A DNA stretch of 64,000 bases, taken from positions 1-64,000 of the forward strand of contig NZ_VBTZ01000003.1 in assembly GCF_005771425.1 (NCBI RefSeq), read 5' to 3'. The position numbers were made by a program, and so were the translations under genes. This DNA is from Methylocystis sp. B8 (lineage in GTDB: Bacteria > Pseudomonadota > Alphaproteobacteria > Rhizobiales > Beijerinckiaceae). This document shows, piece by piece, positions 1 through 10,070 of the stretch. The notes beneath the pieces were generated by a model. That model was not told the origin of the DNA. It searched no databases and saw nothing but the letters and a program-made list of their open reading frames with translations. Positions within the stretch are counted from its first letter, which is position 1, and every line of letters starts with the position of its first letter.

Positions 1-1
1 G

Positions 2-178
2 GATGTGACGGGGATCGTCACGCTTCCCGACGGCGTCGAGATGGTGATGCCGGGCGACAATGTGACGATGGACGTGGTGCTGATCGTGCCGATCGCCATG
101 GAGGAGAAGCTGCGCTTCGCCATTCGTGAAGGCGGAAGAACCGTTGGCGCCGGCGTCGTCGCCAGCATCATCGAGTAA
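2..178 (+). CDS. tuf: Elongation factor Tu, C-terminal 58 residues (partial)
   Basis: The window opens inside this gene. The reading frame from base 2 ends at TAA 176-178 and encodes the last part of EF-Tu domain III, including the typical DNVTMDV and [20 protein letters not shown] stretches. EF-Tu brings aminoacyl-tRNA to the ribosome as a GTP complex. Its position just upstream of rpsJ is the standard str-S10 junction of Alphaproteobacteria. Only domain III is visible, so the GTPase motifs cannot be checked. Confidence 0.96.
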   Translation, partial: DVTGIVTLPDGVEMVMPGDNVTMDVVLIVPIAMEEKLRFAIREGGRTVGAGVVASIIE

Positions 179-223
179 AGCGAATCCGGGCCGCGGGCTA
201 AATGCTCGCTTTTAATGAACAAA

Positions 224-243
224 GCCGCGCGATATCGCGCGGC
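224..243. repeat. 20-bp perfect palindrome between tuf and rpsJ
   Basis: GCCGCGCGAT followed directly by ATCGCGCGGC forms a perfect inverted repeat with no loop. It lies in the 110-bp tuf-rpsJ spacer. It could end or attenuate tuf transcription, or act as an S10 leader structure, but no T-run follows, so the role is uncertain. Confidence 0.55.
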
Positions 244-288
244 GCATGAAGGCGAGCAGAGCCGCTCGCGGTCCCAAAGGACGAGACA

Positions 289-597
289 ATGAACGGTCAA
301 AATATCCGGATTCGCCTAAAGGCGTTCGATCACCGGATTCTCGACACGTCGACGAAGGAAATCGTCTCGACGGCCAAGCGCACAGGCGCTCAGGTCCGCG
401 GTCCGATTCCGCTGCCGACGCGCATCGAAAAATTCACGGTGAACCGTTCGCCACACATCGACAAGAAGTCGCGCGAACAGTTCGAGATCAGGACGCATAA
501 ACGCGTTCTCGATATCGTCGATCCCACCCCGCAGACGGTGGACGCGCTGATGAAGCTCGATCTTGCCGCCGGCGTGGACGTCGAGATCAAGCTCTAA
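289..597 (+). CDS. rpsJ: 30S ribosomal protein S10
   Basis: A 102-residue protein of normal S10 length, beginning [19 protein letters not shown] and carrying the conserved loop region [30 protein letters not shown]10 binds 16S rRNA in the 30S head and, as NusE, takes part in antitermination complexes. It is the first gene of the S10 operon here. The start ATG at 289 follows the purine-rich stretch AAAGGACGAG, a good ribosome binding site. A longer in-frame-shifted ORF from 246 is a shadow in another frame. Confidence 0.98.
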   Translation: MNGQNIRIRLKAFDHRILDTSTKEIVSTAKRTGAQVRGPIPLPTRIEKFTVNRSPHIDKKSREQFEIRTHKRVLDIVDPTPQTVDALMKLDLAAGVDVEIKL

Positions 598-651
598 GGG
601 AATTCAGGCGGCGCTCTTAAAAAGTGAGCGCGCTTTGCGAAGGATTGGATC

Positions 652-1389
652 ATGCGGTCGGGCGTCATCGCGCAAAAGGTCGGAATGACCCGCGTCTTCA
701 CGGAGGCGGGCGAGCATGTGCCTGTCACGGTCTTGAAACTCGACGGCTGCCAGGTCGTCGCGCAGCGGACCAAGGAAAAGAACGGCTACACCGCCGTTCA
801 GCTCGGCATCGGCCGCGCCAAGGTGAAGAACGTCTCCAAGGCTGAGCGCGCGCGTTTCGCCGCGGCGTCGGTCGAGCCGAAAATGAAGCTCGCCGAGTTC
901 CGGGTGAATGAGGAAGAGCTGCTGCCGATCGGCGCGGAGATCACGGCGGATCATTTCGTCGTCGGCCAGTTCGTCGACGTGACCGGCACATCGACGGGCA
1001 AGGGCTTCGCGGGTCCGATGAAGCGTTGGGGCTTCGGCGGTCTGCGCGCTTCGCATGGCGTCTCCATTTCGCATCGTTCGCATGGTTCGACCGGCGGCCG
1101 TCAGGACCCCGGCAAGACCTTCAAGAACAAGAAAATGGCCGGCCATATGGGCGTCGAGCGCGTCACGACGCAAAATCTGCGCGTCGTGCGGACCGACCCG
1201 GATCGGGGCCTTCTGCTCGTTGAAGGCGCGGTGCCGGGCACCGCCGGCGGCTGGATTTTCGTGCGCGACGCGGTGAAGCGCGCGCTGCCGAAGGATGCGC
1301 CGCAGCCGGGCAAGTTCCGCCTGGGCGACGGGCAGGGCGAAGCCGCGGTTTCTAGCGCCGCTCCGCAAGAAGAGAAGAAGGAGGACTGA
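652..1389 (+). CDS. rplC: 50S ribosomal protein L3
   Basis: A 245-residue L3 homologue. The N-terminus [13 protein letters not shown], the central basic loop [13 protein letters not shown] and the [24 protein letters not shown] stretch that reaches the peptidyl-transferase centre are all present. L3 starts 50S assembly by binding 23S rRNA. The protein has a Glu/Lys-rich tail beyond the usual end, which is common in alphaproteobacterial L3. It stops three bases before the GTG start of rplD. Confidence 0.98.
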   Translation: MRSGVIAQKVGMTRVFTEAGEHVPVTVLKLDGCQVVAQRTKEKNGYTAVQLGIGRAKVKNVSKAERARFAAASVEPKMKLAEFRVNEEELLPIGAEITADHFVVGQFVDVTGTSTGKGFAGPMKRWGFGGLRASHGVSISHRSHGSTGGRQDPGKTFKNKKMAGHMGVERVTTQNLRVVRTDPDRGLLLVEGAVPGTAGGWIFVRDAVKRALPKDAPQPGKFRLGDGQGEAAVSSAAPQEEKKED

Positions 1390-1392
1390 GCC

Positions 1393-2013
1393 GTGAAGAT
1401 CGACGTCACGTCGTTCGACGGCCAGGCGGCCGGTTCGATCGAACTCTCCGATGAGGTATTCGGCCTCGAGCCGCGCAAGGACCTCATCTTCCGCATGATC
1501 CGCTGGCAGCTCGCCAAGCGGCGCGCCGGCACCCATGCGGTGAAAAACCGCGCCGACATCGCGCGCACGGGCAAGAAGCTGCATAAGCAGAAGGGCACCG
1601 GCGGGGCCCGTCACGGCTCGGCGCGCGCGCCGCAGTTCCGCGGCGGCGGACGCGCCTTCGGTCCGGTAGTGCGCAGCCATGCGCATGACCTGCCGAAGAA
1701 AGTGCGCCAGCTCGCGCTGAAGCACGCTTTGTCCGCGAAGGCGAAGGACGGCGGCATCATCGTTTGGGAGAAGGCGGAGCTTTCCGAGCCGAAGACGAAA
1801 CTGCTTGCTTCGGGCTTCGCGAAGACGGGCCTTGAGAACGCGATCATCATCGTTGGCGGCGCGCCGCAGAATAATTTCGTGCTCGCCGCGCGCAATCTTC
1901 CAAAGATCGACGTCCTGCCCGTCGACGGCGTCAATGTCTACGACATCCTCCGCCGCGAGAAGCTGGTGTTGACCCGCGCCGCAGTGGACGCGCTGGAGGC
2001 GCGACTGAAATGA
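1393..2013 (+). CDS. rplD: 50S ribosomal protein L4
   Basis: A 206-residue L4 with the exit-tunnel extension recognisable as [20 protein letters not shown] and [16 protein letters not shown]4 binds 23S rRNA domain I, lines the peptide exit tunnel and in E. coli autoregulates the S10 operon. The start is GTG at 1393, right after the rplC stop, and the stop overlaps the rplW start by four bases (ATGA), so L4 and L23 are probably translationally coupled. Confidence 0.98.
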   Translation: MKIDVTSFDGQAAGSIELSDEVFGLEPRKDLIFRMIRWQLAKRRAGTHAVKNRADIARTGKKLHKQKGTGGARHGSARAPQFRGGGRAFGPVVRSHAHDLPKKVRQLALKHALSAKAKDGGIIVWEKAELSEPKTKLLASGFAKTGLENAIIIVGGAPQNNFVLAARNLPKIDVLPVDGVNVYDILRREKLVLTRAAVDALEARLK

Positions 2014-2306
2014 GCAAGGACGTTCGCCATTACGACGTGATCGTGTCGCCGGTCATCACCGAGAAGGCGACGCTCGCCTCTGAGAGCAACAAGGTCGTCT
2101 TCAAGGTCGCGAAGACCGCGACGAAGCCGCAGATCAAGGCGGCTGTCGAGGGTCTCTTCGACGTCAAGGTCGAGAGCGTCAACACGCTCGTCCGCAAAGG
2201 CAAGATCAAGACGTTCAGAGGCCAGCGCGGCCAGCAGAGCGACGTCAAAAAGGCAGTCGTGACCCTCGCAGAGGGCCACAAGATCGACGTGACGACCGGA
2301 CTGTAA
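2010..2306 (+). CDS. rplW: 50S ribosomal protein L23
   Basis: A 98-residue L23, starting [20 protein letters not shown], with the family stretch [19 protein letters not shown]23 sits at the exit tunnel and is a docking site for trigger factor and SRP. It overlaps rplD by four bases. Length and sequence are ordinary for the family. Confidence 0.98.
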   Translation: MSKDVRHYDVIVSPVITEKATLASESNKVVFKVAKTATKPQIKAAVEGLFDVKVESVNTLVRKGKIKTFRGQRGQQSDVKKAVVTLAEGHKIDVTTGL

Positions 2307-2327
2307 GGAAGGCGTGAGGATAGAACT

Positions 2328-3167
2328 ATGGCGCTGAAGACATTCAAGCCGGTCACGCCGAGCCTTCGCCAGCTCGTCATCGTCGACCGCAGCGAGCTTT
2401 ACAAGGGCAAGCCGGTCAAGACGCTGACCGAGGGCAAGACCTCAAACGGCGGGCGCAATAACGCCGGCCGCGTCACCGTGCGCTTTCGCGGCGGCGGTCA
2501 CAAGCAGGCCTATCGCATCGTCGATTTCAAGCGCCGCAAGCTCGATGTTCCGGGCAAGGTCGAGCGGCTGGAATATGATCCGAACCGCACGGCGTTCATT
2601 GCCCTCATTCGTTACACGGACAATGAGCTCGCCTATATTCTCGCGCCGCAGCGGCTCGCCGTCGGCGATGAAGTGATCGCCGGCAACCAAGTCGACGTGA
2701 AGCCCGGCAACGCCATGGCGATCGCCAACATCCCCGTCGGCGCGATCGTGCACAATGTTGAAATGAAAATCGGCAAGGGCGGCGCCATCGCCCGTTCGGC
2801 GGGAACCTATGCGCAGATCGTCGGCCGCGACCAGGGCTATGTGATCATCCGGCTGAATTCTGGCGAGCAGCGCCTCGTGCACGGCCAGTGCTTCGCCACG
2901 ATCGGCGCCGTGTCCAATCCGGATCATATGAACACGTCGATCGGCAAGGCTGGGCGTTCGCGTTGGCTCGGTCGTCGTCCGCACAACCGCGGCGTCACCA
3001 TGAACCCGATCGACCATCCGCATGGCGGCGGCGAAGGCCGCACCTCGGGCGGACGTCATCCCGTCACGCCCTGGGGCAAGCCGACCAAGGGCAAGAAGAC
3101 GCGCACCAACAAATCCACCGATCGTTTCATTGTGTCCTCGCGGCACAATCGCAAGAAGAAGGGCTAA
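2328..3167 (+). CDS. rplB: 50S ribosomal protein L2
   Basis: A 279-residue L2. The SH3-like and OB-fold core regions are intact and the C-terminal signature [20 protein letters not shown], which includes the conserved His near the peptidyl-transferase centre, is complete. L2 is needed for subunit association and tRNA binding. It begins 21 bases after rplW and is followed by rpsS after two bases. Confidence 0.98.
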   Translation: MALKTFKPVTPSLRQLVIVDRSELYKGKPVKTLTEGKTSNGGRNNAGRVTVRFRGGGHKQAYRIVDFKRRKLDVPGKVERLEYDPNRTAFIALIRYTDNELAYILAPQRLAVGDEVIAGNQVDVKPGNAMAIANIPVGAIVHNVEMKIGKGGAIARSAGTYAQIVGRDQGYVIIRLNSGEQRLVHGQCFATIGAVSNPDHMNTSIGKAGRSRWLGRRPHNRGVTMNPIDHPHGGGEGRTSGGRHPVTPWGKPTKGKKTRTNKSTDRFIVSSRHNRKKKG

Positions 3168-3169
3168 CC

Positions 3170-3448
3170 ATGTCTCGCTCGATCTGGAAGGGCCCGTTCG
3201 TCGACGGCTATCTTCTGAAGAAGGCCGAGGCCTCGCGCGCCACGGGCCGCTCCGAAGTGATCAAGATCTGGAGCCGCCGCTCCACGATCCTCCCGCAATT
3301 CGTCGGACTGACCTTCGGCGTGCACAACGGCCAGAAGCATATTCCCGTCTCCGTGTCGGAAGACATGATCGGGCACAAATTCGGAGAGTTCGCGCCGACG
3401 CGCACCTTTCACGGCCACGCCGCAGACAAGAAGGCTAAGAGGGGCTAA
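3170..3448 (+). CDS. rpsS: 30S ribosomal protein S19
   Basis: A 92-residue S19 beginning [18 protein letters not shown]. The conserved [14 protein letters not shown] and [16 protein letters not shown] segments are present. S19 forms a complex with S13 in the 30S head. An in-frame upstream extension to 2888 runs inside rplB and has no homology, so the ATG at 3170 is chosen; it is preceded by the L2 stop at 3165-3167. Confidence 0.97.
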   Translation: MSRSIWKGPFVDGYLLKKAEASRATGRSEVIKIWSRRSTILPQFVGLTFGVHNGQKHIPVSVSEDMIGHKFGEFAPTRTFHGHAADKKAKRG

Positions 3449-3450
3449 CG

Positions 3451-3837
3451 ATGTCGAAGGAAGCCAATCCGCCCCGGCTTGCGGAAAACGAAGCGAAGGC
3501 CGTCGCGCGCATGCTGCGCGTGTCGCCGCAGAAGCTCAATCTGCTCGCGCAGTTGATCCGCGGCAAGAAGGTGGATCGCGCGCTCGCCGATCTGGAGTTC
3601 TCCAGGAAGCGGATCGCGCATGAGGTGAAGAAGACGCTGGAAAGCGCCATCGCCAACGCCGAGAACAATCACGGCCTCGACGTCGACGATCTCATCGTCG
3701 CCCAAGCCTTCGTCGGCAAGGCGTTGGTGATGAAGCGTTTCCATGCTCGCGCTCGCGGCCGCGCGAGCCGCATCGAGAAGCCCTTCGCCAATCTGACGAT
3801 CATCGTGCGCGAAGTCGAAGCGCAAGCTAACGCCTAG
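3451..3837 (+). CDS. rplV: 50S ribosomal protein L22
   Basis: A 128-residue L22, with the characteristic [24 protein letters not shown]-terminal half split around the globular domain and the tunnel beta-hairpin near [15 protein letters not shown]22 contacts all 23S rRNA domains. It starts two bases after rpsS and ends 13 bases before rpsC. Confidence 0.97.
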   Translation: MSKEANPPRLAENEAKAVARMLRVSPQKLNLLAQLIRGKKVDRALADLEFSRKRIAHEVKKTLESAIANAENNHGLDVDDLIVAQAFVGKALVMKRFHARARGRASRIEKPFANLTIIVREVEAQANA

Positions 3838-3850
3838 AGGATTTAAAACC

Positions 3851-4603
3851 ATGGGTCAGAAGGTTAATCCGATCGGGCTGCGACTGGGCGTCAACCGCAC
3901 CTGGGATTCGCGCTGGTTCGCCAATAAGGGCGAATACGCCAAGCTGCTGCATGAGGACATGGCGATCCGTGAGGCGGTGGCGAAAACGCTGAAGCAGGCG
4001 GCGGTGTCGAAGATTGTCATCGAGCGTCCGCACAAGAAGTGCCGCGTGACGATCCATTCGGCGCGTCCCGGCGTCGTCATCGGCAAGAAGGGCGCGGATA
4101 TCGACAAGATCCGCAAGCTCGTCGGCAAGCTGACGGGCAGCGAGGTCGTCATCAACATCGTCGAAGTGCGTAAGCCCGAAACCGAGGCCGCGCTCGTCGC
4201 CGAGTCGATCGCCCAGCAGCTCGAGCGCCGCGTCGCGTTCCGCCGCGCGATGAAACGCGCCGTACAGTCGGCCATTCGCCTGGGCGCGCAGGGCATCCGC
4301 ATCAATTGCTCGGGTCGTCTCGGCGGCGCTGAGATCGCGCGTCTTGAATGGTATCGCGAAGGACGCGTGCCGCTGCATACGCTGCGCGCCGACGTCGATT
4401 ACGGCACCGCGACCGCGCATACCGCCTATGGCGCTTGCGGCATCAAGGTCTGGATCTTCAAGGGCGAAATCCTTGAGCACGATCCCATGGCGCAGGACAA
4501 GAAGGCGGCCGAACAGGCTGCCGGCGGCGGCGATCATCATGACCGCGATCGCGGCGGCGAACGCCGTCGTCGCGAACCGCGCGAACCGCGCGACGCGGCG
4601 TAA
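3851..4603 (+). CDS. rpsC: 30S ribosomal protein S3
   Basis: A 250-residue S3. The start [13 protein letters not shown], the KH-domain GXXG loop within [13 protein letters not shown] and the C-terminal domain [10 protein letters not shown]-like segment (here [16 protein letters not shown]) are clear. S3 sits at the mRNA entry channel and contributes to helicase activity. The C-terminus carries a disordered basic tail ([19 protein letters not shown]), a common alphaproteobacterial feature of varying length. Confidence 0.98.
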   Translation: MGQKVNPIGLRLGVNRTWDSRWFANKGEYAKLLHEDMAIREAVAKTLKQAAVSKIVIERPHKKCRVTIHSARPGVVIGKKGADIDKIRKLVGKLTGSEVVINIVEVRKPETEAALVAESIAQQLERRVAFRRAMKRAVQSAIRLGAQGIRINCSGRLGGAEIARLEWYREGRVPLHTLRADVDYGTATAHTAYGACGIKVWIFKGEILEHDPMAQDKKAAEQAAGGGDHHDRDRGGERRRREPREPRDAA

Positions 4604-4627
4604 CGATAAAGATCAAAGAGCGCTATC

Positions 4628-5041
4628 ATGCTGCAACCCAAACGCACCAAGTTCCGCAAGGCCTTCAAGGGCCGCATCCGGGGCGCCTCCAAGGCGGGCT
4701 ATTCGCTGGACTTCGGTCAGTTCGGCCTCAAGGCGCTGGAGCCGGAACGCATTACCGCGCGCCAGATCGAAGCCGCGCGCCGCGCCATGACGCGTCATAT
4801 GAAGCGCGCCGGCCGCGTCTGGATCCGCATCTTCCCCGACGTGCCGGTCTCCAAGAAGCCGACCGAAGTGCGCATGGGCAAGGGCAAGGGCGCGCCGGAA
4901 TTCTGGGCGGTGCGCGTCGCGCCCGGCCGCATCATGTTCGAAATCGATGGCGTGCCGGCGCCGCTCGCGCGCGAAGCTCTAACGCTCGCCGCCGCGAAGC
5001 TGCCGATCAAGACGCGCTTCATCGAACGCATCGCTGAGTAA
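4628..5041 (+). CDS. rplP: 50S ribosomal protein L16
   Basis: A 137-residue L16. It begins [19 protein letters not shown] and contains the [20 protein letters not shown] and [19 protein letters not shown] signatures. L16 organises the aminoacyl-tRNA site of the 50S subunit. Length and gene order are normal. Confidence 0.98.
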   Translation: MLQPKRTKFRKAFKGRIRGASKAGYSLDFGQFGLKALEPERITARQIEAARRAMTRHMKRAGRVWIRIFPDVPVSKKPTEVRMGKGKGAPEFWAVRVAPGRIMFEIDGVPAPLAREALTLAAAKLPIKTRFIERIAE

Positions 5042-5051
5042 GGGGGACGTG

Positions 5052-5264
5052 ATGAAATCCAAGCAGCGCCTCTCCGACATCAAGGCGATGACCGAAGATC
5101 AGCTCAATGACGAAGTGCTGAAGCTCAAGAAAGAGCAGTTCAATCTGCGCTTTCAGCGGGCGACCGGCCAGCTCGAGAACACCTCACGCGTGCGCGTCGT
5201 TCGTCGCGACATCGCCCGCGCGAAAACCATCGCCGCGCAGAAGCGCACCGAAAAGCAAGGTTAA
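5052..5264 (+). CDS. rpmC: 50S ribosomal protein L29
   Basis: A 70-residue L29, [21 protein letters not shown], with the helical hairpin typical of the family ([38 protein letters not shown]). L29 lies at the polypeptide exit next to L23. A GTG one codon upstream (5049) is an alternative start. A strong AGGGGGACG ribosome binding sequence precedes both. Confidence 0.96.
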   Translation: MKSKQRLSDIKAMTEDQLNDEVLKLKKEQFNLRFQRATGQLENTSRVRVVRRDIARAKTIAAQKRTEKQG

Positions 5265-5270
5265 AGCGCC

Positions 5271-5513
5271 ATGCCGAAGCGAATTCTCCAGGGCGTCGTC
5301 GTCAGCGACAAGCAGAACAAGACGGTAGTAGTGAAGGTCGAGCGCCGGTTCACGCACCCGCTGTTCCAGAAGACGGTGCGCCGCACGAAGAACTATCACG
5401 CCCACGACGAGAACGGCGCGTTCAAGGTGGGCGACGCGGTGACGATCGAAGAGACCGCGCCGATTTCGAAGTTGAAGCGTTGGCGCGTCGTCGGAGAGGC
5501 GGCCAAAGCGTAG
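5271..5513 (+). CDS. rpsQ: 30S ribosomal protein S17
   Basis: An 80-residue S17 with the RNA-binding OB-fold motifs [20 protein letters not shown] and [15 protein letters not shown]17 binds 16S rRNA helix 11 early in assembly. It is separated from rpmC by six bases. An 85-bp spacer, without an evident signal, precedes rplN. Confidence 0.97.
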   Translation: MPKRILQGVVVSDKQNKTVVVKVERRFTHPLFQKTVRRTKNYHAHDENGAFKVGDAVTIEETAPISKLKRWRVVGEAAKA

Positions 5514-5598
5514 TTTGAAAGAACAGAATGCCGGACGAAGTCGGCGCAGTCCATGGCGGGCTTGCCGAAACCAGACCGGAATGAAAGGCGGGTAAGCC

Positions 5599-5967
5599 AT
5601 GATTCAGATGCAAACCAATCTCGACGTCGCCGACAACTCCGGCGCGCGCCGCGTGATGTGCATCAAGGTGCTGGGCGGCTCAAAGCGCAAATACGCCGGC
5701 GTCGGCGACATCATTGTCGTGTCGATCAAGGAGGCGATTCCGCGCGGCCGCGTGAAGAAGGGCGACGTGCTCAAGGCCGTCGTCGTGCGCACCTCGAAGG
5801 ACATCAAGCGTTCCGACGGCTCCGTCATTCGTTTCGATTCGAACGCCGCCGTGCTGATCAACAATCAGAAAGAGCCGATCGGCACCCGTATCTTCGGACC
5901 GGTGCCGCGCGAGCTGCGCGCCAAAAATCACATGAAGATCATCTCGCTCGCTCCGGAGGTTCTGTAA
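5599..5967 (+). CDS. rplN: 50S ribosomal protein L14
   Basis: A 122-residue L14, the standard length. It opens [21 protein letters not shown] and carries the conserved [23 protein letters not shown] region and the C-terminal [24 protein letters not shown]14 contacts the 30S at an intersubunit bridge and binds the silencing factor RsfS. Its TAA overlaps the rplX ATG by one base. Confidence 0.98.
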   Translation: MIQMQTNLDVADNSGARRVMCIKVLGGSKRKYAGVGDIIVVSIKEAIPRGRVKKGDVLKAVVVRTSKDIKRSDGSVIRFDSNAAVLINNQKEPIGTRIFGPVPRELRAKNHMKIISLAPEVL

Positions 5968-6284
5968 TGGCCGCCAAAATCAAGAAGGGCGACAAGGTCG
6001 TCGTTCTCGCCGGCCGCGACAAGGGCCGCGGGGGCGAAGTGCTGCGTGTCATTCCGAGCGAAAACCGCGCGGTCGTCGACGGCGTCAACATGGTCAAGCG
6101 CCATCAGCGCCAGACCAAGGATCGCGAAGCCGGCATCGTCAACAAGGCCGCGACGATCGATTTGTCGAACCTCGCGCTCGCCGATCCCAAGGACGGCAAG
6201 GCGACGCGCGTCGGATTCAAGATTCTCGACGATGGCCGTAAGGTCCGCGTCGCCAAGCGTTCCGGAGAATTGATCGATGGCTGA
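5967..6284 (+). CDS. rplX: 50S ribosomal protein L24
   Basis: A 105-residue L24 with the KOW motif near the start ([23 protein letters not shown]) and the [11 protein letters not shown] segment. L24 initiates 50S assembly by binding the 5' end of 23S rRNA. The ATG at 5967 overlaps the rplN stop. Its stop lies inside the start of rplE, an eight-base overlap. A longer in-frame ORF from 5553 overlaps rplN and is not used. Confidence 0.97.
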   Translation: MAAKIKKGDKVVVLAGRDKGRGGEVLRVIPSENRAVVDGVNMVKRHQRQTKDREAGIVNKAATIDLSNLALADPKDGKATRVGFKILDDGRKVRVAKRSGELIDG

Positions 6285-7020
6285 GGAAAAGAAGCCCAAG
6301 GCCGAAAAGCCCGCTAAGGCTCAAAAGCCCGCCGCCGAGAGCGCGGAGGCGAAGGAGCCGAAGAAGGCCGCCAAGCCCGCAGAAAAATCCGCCGACAAGC
6401 CCGCCGCGAAGGAAAAGCCCGCGAAGGCCGAAGGCGAGGCGAAGCCTGCCAAGGCTCCGGCCTCTGCGGATGGCGCCTATACGCCGCGCATGAAGAAGCA
6501 CTACGAAGAAGTCGTGCGCGAGGCGCTCACCAAGCAGTTCGGCTACAAGAACGCGCTTGAAGTGCCGACGATCGAGAAGATCGTGCTCAACATGGGCGTC
6601 GGCGAATCGGTCAACGACAGCAAGAAGGCGTCGGCCGCGGCGGCTGATCTCGGCCTCATCGCCGGGCAAAAGCCGGTCGTCACCCGCGCCCGCAAGGCGA
6701 TTTCGACCTTCAAGCTGCGCGAAAACATGCCGATCGGCGCTAAGGTGACTCTGCGCAAGACTCGCATGTACGAGTTCCTCGACCGGCTGATCACCGTCGC
6801 TTTGCCGCGCGTGCGCGACTTCCGCGGATTGAATCCGAAGTCGTTCGACGGACGCGGCAATTATGCGCTCGGCATCAAGGAGCACATCGTGTTCCCCGAG
6901 ATCGACTACGACAAGGCCGAGTCGATTCTCGGCATGGACGTGATCGTCTGCACGACGGCCAAGAGCGACGAAGAGGCGCGCGCCTTGCTGAAGGCGTTCA
7001 ATTTCCCGTTCCGGCAGTGA
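6277..7020 (+). CDS. rplE: 50S ribosomal protein L5 with long Ala/Lys/Pro N-terminal extension
   Basis: A 247-residue protein whose last roughly 180 residues are ordinary L5: [13 protein letters not shown] near residue 68, then [34 protein letters not shown] and the [20 protein letters not shown] end. L5 binds 5S rRNA and contacts P-site tRNA. Residues 1-66 are a low-complexity segment almost entirely Ala, Lys, Pro and Glu, absent from most L5 proteins, which are about 180-190 residues. The start at 6277 overlaps rplX and no closer start fits the spacing after rplX, so the extension is probably translated. Confidence 0.95.
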   Translation: MAEEKKPKAEKPAKAQKPAAESAEAKEPKKAAKPAEKSADKPAAKEKPAKAEGEAKPAKAPASADGAYTPRMKKHYEEVVREALTKQFGYKNALEVPTIEKIVLNMGVGESVNDSKKASAAAADLGLIAGQKPVVTRARKAISTFKLRENMPIGAKVTLRKTRMYEFLDRLITVALPRVRDFRGLNPKSFDGRGNYALGIKEHIVFPEIDYDKAESILGMDVIVCTTAKSDEEARALLKAFNFPFRQ

Positions 7021-7067
7021 GGGCGTAAAGGCTCCTCAAACGCGGATACCGAAAGGCGAAACTGGTA

Positions 7068-7373
7068 ATGGCGAAGAAAAGCGCGATTGAGAACAACAAG
7101 CGGAAGCAGAAGCTCGTGAAGTCCTACGCTGGACGCCGCGCGCGGCTGAAGGCGGCCGCCAAGGATAAATCGCTGAGCGTCGAAGAGCAGTTTGAGGCGC
7201 GTCTCAAGCTCGCCGAGCTGCCGCGCAATTCCGCGCAGGTGCGCGTTCGCAATCGCTGCGAAGTGTCGGGCCGTCCGCGCGCCTTTTATCGCAAGCTGAA
7301 AATGTCGCGCATCGCGCTGCGCGAACTTGGGTCGCGCGGCCTTGTGCCCGGACTCGTGAAGTCGAGCTGGTAA
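7068..7373 (+). CDS. rpsN: 30S ribosomal protein S14
   Basis: A 101-residue S14 of the long, zinc-independent type: it lacks the CxxC pairs of the short zinc form. [18 protein letters not shown] begins it and [27 protein letters not shown] is the conserved C-terminal half. S14 assembles in the 30S head next to S3 and S10. Confidence 0.97.
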   Translation: MAKKSAIENNKRKQKLVKSYAGRRARLKAAAKDKSLSVEEQFEARLKLAELPRNSAQVRVRNRCEVSGRPRAFYRKLKMSRIALRELGSRGLVPGLVKSSW

Positions 7374-7385
7374 GGAGACGAATAG

Positions 7386-7784
7386 ATGGCGATCAACGAT
7401 CCGTTGGGCGATCTCCTCACCCGCATCCGCAACGCGCAGATGCGCCGCAAGGACAAGGTGTCCTCGCCGGGCTCGAAGCTGCGTGGGCATGTGCTCGACG
7501 TGCTGAAGGAAGAGGGCTATATCCGCGGCTATAGCAGCACTGACTTTGGCAATGGCCGCACCGAATTCGAAATCGAGCTGAAATATTTCGACGGCGAGCC
7601 GGTCATCAAACAGATTGAACGCGTGTCGCGTCCGGGCCGTCGCGTCTATGCGGCGGTTGGCGCGGTGCCGCGCGTGGCGAATGGCCTTGGCGTCACCATC
7701 GTGTCGACGCCGAAGGGCGTGATGGCCGATCACGCGGCGCGCGAGAACAATGTCGGCGGCGAGGTGCTGTGCAAGGTCTTCTAA
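7386..7784 (+). CDS. rpsH: 30S ribosomal protein S8
   Basis: A 132-residue S8 beginning [20 protein letters not shown] with the conserved C-terminal [28 protein letters not shown]8 binds the central domain of 16S rRNA and in E. coli represses the spc operon. Spacing to rpsN is 12 bases. Confidence 0.98.
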   Translation: MAINDPLGDLLTRIRNAQMRRKDKVSSPGSKLRGHVLDVLKEEGYIRGYSSTDFGNGRTEFEIELKYFDGEPVIKQIERVSRPGRRVYAAVGAVPRVANGLGVTIVSTPKGVMADHAARENNVGGEVLCKVF

Positions 7785-7816
7785 GCCTTGCGCCTCATCA
7801 AACAGGATTTGCAACA

Positions 7817-8350
7817 ATGTCTCGTATCGGCAAGAAGCCTGTCGTCGTTCCCGCCGGCGTTACCGCCAAGGTGGACGGCCAGCTCGTGCAGGTGAAGGGC
7901 GCGAAGGGCCAGCTGGAGTTTCTGGTTCCCGATGACGTTTCCGTCGCCCAGCAGGACAACGCCATCAAGGTGGAGCCACGCGATGACTCAAAGCGCGCCC
8001 GCGCGCTGTGGGGCACGTCGCGCGCGCGGATCAACAATATCCTCGTCGGCGTGACGGCGGGATTTGAGAAGAAGCTCGAGATCACGGGCGTCGGCTATCG
8101 CGCCGCGGTGCAGGGCAAGACTCTGCAGCTCGCGCTCGGCTATTCGCATGACGTGAACTATCCGATCCCGGCCGGTATCGCGATTGTGACGCCGAAGCCG
8201 ACTGAAATCACCGTCAGCGGCATGGATAAGCAGCAGGTCGGCCAGGTCGCCGCCGAAATTCGCGCTCTGCGCGGCCCCGAGCCCTATAAGGGCAAGGGCG
8301 TCAAATACGCCAATGAATTCATCTTCCGCAAGGAAGGCAAGAAGAAGTAA
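7817..8350 (+). CDS. rplF: 50S ribosomal protein L6
   Basis: A 177-residue L6 of normal length. [15 protein letters not shown] opens the first of two tandem homologous folds; the signature [25 protein letters not shown] closes the second. L6 lies near the sarcin-ricin loop. An in-frame upstream codon at 7769 would add 16 unrelated residues overlapping rpsH, so the ATG at 7817 is preferred. Confidence 0.97.
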   Translation: MSRIGKKPVVVPAGVTAKVDGQLVQVKGAKGQLEFLVPDDVSVAQQDNAIKVEPRDDSKRARALWGTSRARINNILVGVTAGFEKKLEITGVGYRAAVQGKTLQLALGYSHDVNYPIPAGIAIVTPKPTEITVSGMDKQQVGQVAAEIRALRGPEPYKGKGVKYANEFIFRKEGKKK

Positions 8351-8359
8351 GGACCCGCC

Positions 8360-8722
8360 ATGGCCAGGGATGTCAAAGCCGAAGAGCGTCGCAAGGCGCG
8401 CGTGCGCCGGACGATCCGCGAGCGCGCCAATGGGCGGTTGCGTCTGTCGGTGTTTCGCTCGTCGAAGCAGATCTACGCGCAGATCATCGATGATGAGAAG
8501 GGGACGACGCTCGTCGCCGCCTCTTCGCTAGAGAAGGCGAACCGCGAGGGTATGAAGACCGGCGCGAACGTCGATGCGGCGAAGGTCGTCGGCAAGCTCC
8601 TCGCCGAGCGCGCCGTCGCCAAAGGCGTCAAACAGGTCGTGTTCGACCGCGGCGCCTACATGTATCACGGCCGCGTCAAGGCGCTGGCCGACGGCGCCCG
8701 CGAGGGCGGTCTGGAGTTCTAA
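8360..8722 (+). CDS. rplR: 50S ribosomal protein L18
   Basis: A 120-residue L18, with [43 protein letters not shown]-like and [28 protein letters not shown] motifs. L18 binds 5S rRNA together with L5. Spacing to rplF is nine bases, and a short hairpin element follows the stop. Confidence 0.97.
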   Translation: MARDVKAEERRKARVRRTIRERANGRLRLSVFRSSKQIYAQIIDDEKGTTLVAASSLEKANREGMKTGANVDAAKVVGKLLAERAVAKGVKQVVFDRGAYMYHGRVKALADGAREGGLEF

Positions 8723-8723
8723 A

Positions 8724-8746
8724 TCCCTTCTCCCGTGGGAGAGGGA
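8724..8746. repeat. Short near-perfect hairpin in the rplR-rpsE spacer
   Basis: TCCCTTCTCCC, GT, GGGAGAGGGA forms a near-perfect inverted repeat right after the rplR stop. Closely similar CCCTTCTCCC-GGGAGA sequences are frequent in Rhizobiales intergenic DNA, so this looks like a small dispersed palindromic repeat rather than a true terminator; there is no T-run. Confidence 0.5.
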
Positions 8747-8796
8747 CAACCACGAAGCGAGCGGCGCGGTGCGCCGCGTAAGTGACGGAAGAGAAA

Positions 8797-9369
8797 ATGG
8801 CGCGTGAAGGAGAAGGCGGTCGCGGCCGCGATCGGGATCGTGAGGAGCGCGACAGCGAATTTGTGGATCGTCTGGTCCACATCAATCGCGTCGCCAAAGT
8901 GGTGAAGGGCGGCCGGCGCTTCGGCTTCGCCGCGCTCGTCGTCGTCGGCGACCAGAAGGGTCGCGTCGGCTATGGGCACGGCAAGGCGCGCGAAGTGCCT
9001 GAGGCGATCCGCAAGGCGACGGAAGCGGCCAAGCGCGCGCTGATCCGCGTGCCGCTGCGCGAAGGCCGCACGCTGCATCATGACGTTCATGGGCGCCATG
9101 GCGCGGGCCGCGTCATCCTGCGCGCGGCGCCGGCGGGCACCGGCATCATCGCGGGCGGTCCGATGCGCGCCGTCTTCGAAACGCTCGGCATGCACGACGT
9201 CGTCGCGAAGAGCCAGGGCTCGTCGAACCCCTACAACATGATCCGCGCGACCTTTAATGCGCTCGGCCACGAGGATTCGCCGCGCTCCGTGGCGGCGCGC
9301 CGTTCGCTGAAAGTCTCGGTGCTGCAGTCGCGCCGTCAGGGCGTCGACGCCGACGCCGTCGACGCGTAA
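8797..9369 (+). CDS. rpsE: 30S ribosomal protein S5
   Basis: A 190-residue S5. The N-terminal [20 protein letters not shown] tail is typical of Alphaproteobacteria; the core shows [31 protein letters not shown] (double-stranded RNA-binding fold) and [31 protein letters not shown]5 supports decoding fidelity and mRNA unwinding. A GTG at 8782 would add five residues. ATG 8797 is chosen by comparison with relatives, although the GGAAGAG binding site is only three bases upstream, so 8782 remains possible. Confidence 0.96.
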   Translation: MAREGEGGRGRDRDREERDSEFVDRLVHINRVAKVVKGGRRFGFAALVVVGDQKGRVGYGHGKAREVPEAIRKATEAAKRALIRVPLREGRTLHHDVHGRHGAGRVILRAAPAGTGIIAGGPMRAVFETLGMHDVVAKSQGSSNPYNMIRATFNALGHEDSPRSVAARRSLKVSVLQSRRQGVDADAVDA

Positions 9370-9380
9370 GGAGGCGACCC

Positions 9381-9575
9381 ATGGCGAAGAGCAAACAGCA
9401 GATCGTCGTCGAACAGATCGGCAGCCCGATCGGTCGTCCCGAGCGTCAGCGCCGCACGCTGCTCGGCCTCGGCTTGACCCGCATCGGCCGCCGCCGCGCG
9501 CTGGAAGACACGCCGGCCGTGCGCGGCATGATCGCCAAGGTGGCGCATCTCGTCAAAATCGTCGACGGGAAGTGA
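9381..9575 (+). CDS. rpmD: 50S ribosomal protein L30
   Basis: A 64-residue L30 with the family core [33 protein letters not shown]30 is a small 50S protein found in most but not all bacteria. It lies between rpsE and rplO in the usual order, behind a clear GGAGGCGA binding site. Confidence 0.96.
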   Translation: MAKSKQQIVVEQIGSPIGRPERQRRTLLGLGLTRIGRRRALEDTPAVRGMIAKVAHLVKIVDGK

Positions 9576-9585
9576 GGACGCGGCC

Positions 9586-10062
9586 ATGAAACTCAACGAA
9601 ATTTCCGACAATCCCGGCGCAAGCAAGAACCGCATGCGCGTCGGCCGCGGCATCGGCTCCGGCAAGGGCAAGACTGGCGGACGCGGCGTCAAGGGCCAAA
9701 AGGCGCGCACGGGCGTCGCGATCAAGGGCTTCGAGGGCGGTCAGATGCCGCTGCATCGGCGCTTGCCGAAGCGTGGATTCTACAATCCGTTCTCAGTCGA
9801 CTATAACGAAGTCAACCTGGGGCGCATTCAGCAGGCGGTGGACGCCGGCAAGCTCGACGCCAAAGCGCCGATAACGCTCGACGCGCTGCTTGCGGCCGGC
9901 GTCGTCACCAAGCGGCGCGACGGGGTGAAGATCCTCGGCCAGGGTGAGTTGAAAGCGAAGCTCGCCTTCGAGGTTTCAGCGGCCTCGAAGTCGGCCGTCG
10001 CCGCCATCGAAGGCGCAGGCGGCTCCGTGAAACTTCTCGCCGGCGAGCCGGCGGCGCAATAA
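9586..10062 (+). CDS. rplO: 50S ribosomal protein L15
   Basis: A 158-residue L15. The glycine- and arginine-rich N-terminus ([24 protein letters not shown]) and [17 protein letters not shown] identify it. L15 is a late 50S assembly protein. It is followed by a 157-bp spacer holding a strong terminator-like hairpin before secY. Confidence 0.97.
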   Translation: MKLNEISDNPGASKNRMRVGRGIGSGKGKTGGRGVKGQKARTGVAIKGFEGGQMPLHRRLPKRGFYNPFSVDYNEVNLGRIQQAVDAGKLDAKAPITLDALLAAGVVTKRRDGVKILGQGELKAKLAFEVSAASKSAVAAIEGAGGSVKLLAGEPAAQ

Positions 10063-10070
10063 AGCAAAAG

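Noticed and set aside
604-1725. 373-residue reading frame on the minus strand across rplC and rplD
   Set aside because: It is an antisense shadow of two clear ribosomal genes in GC-rich DNA, with no recognisable motif.
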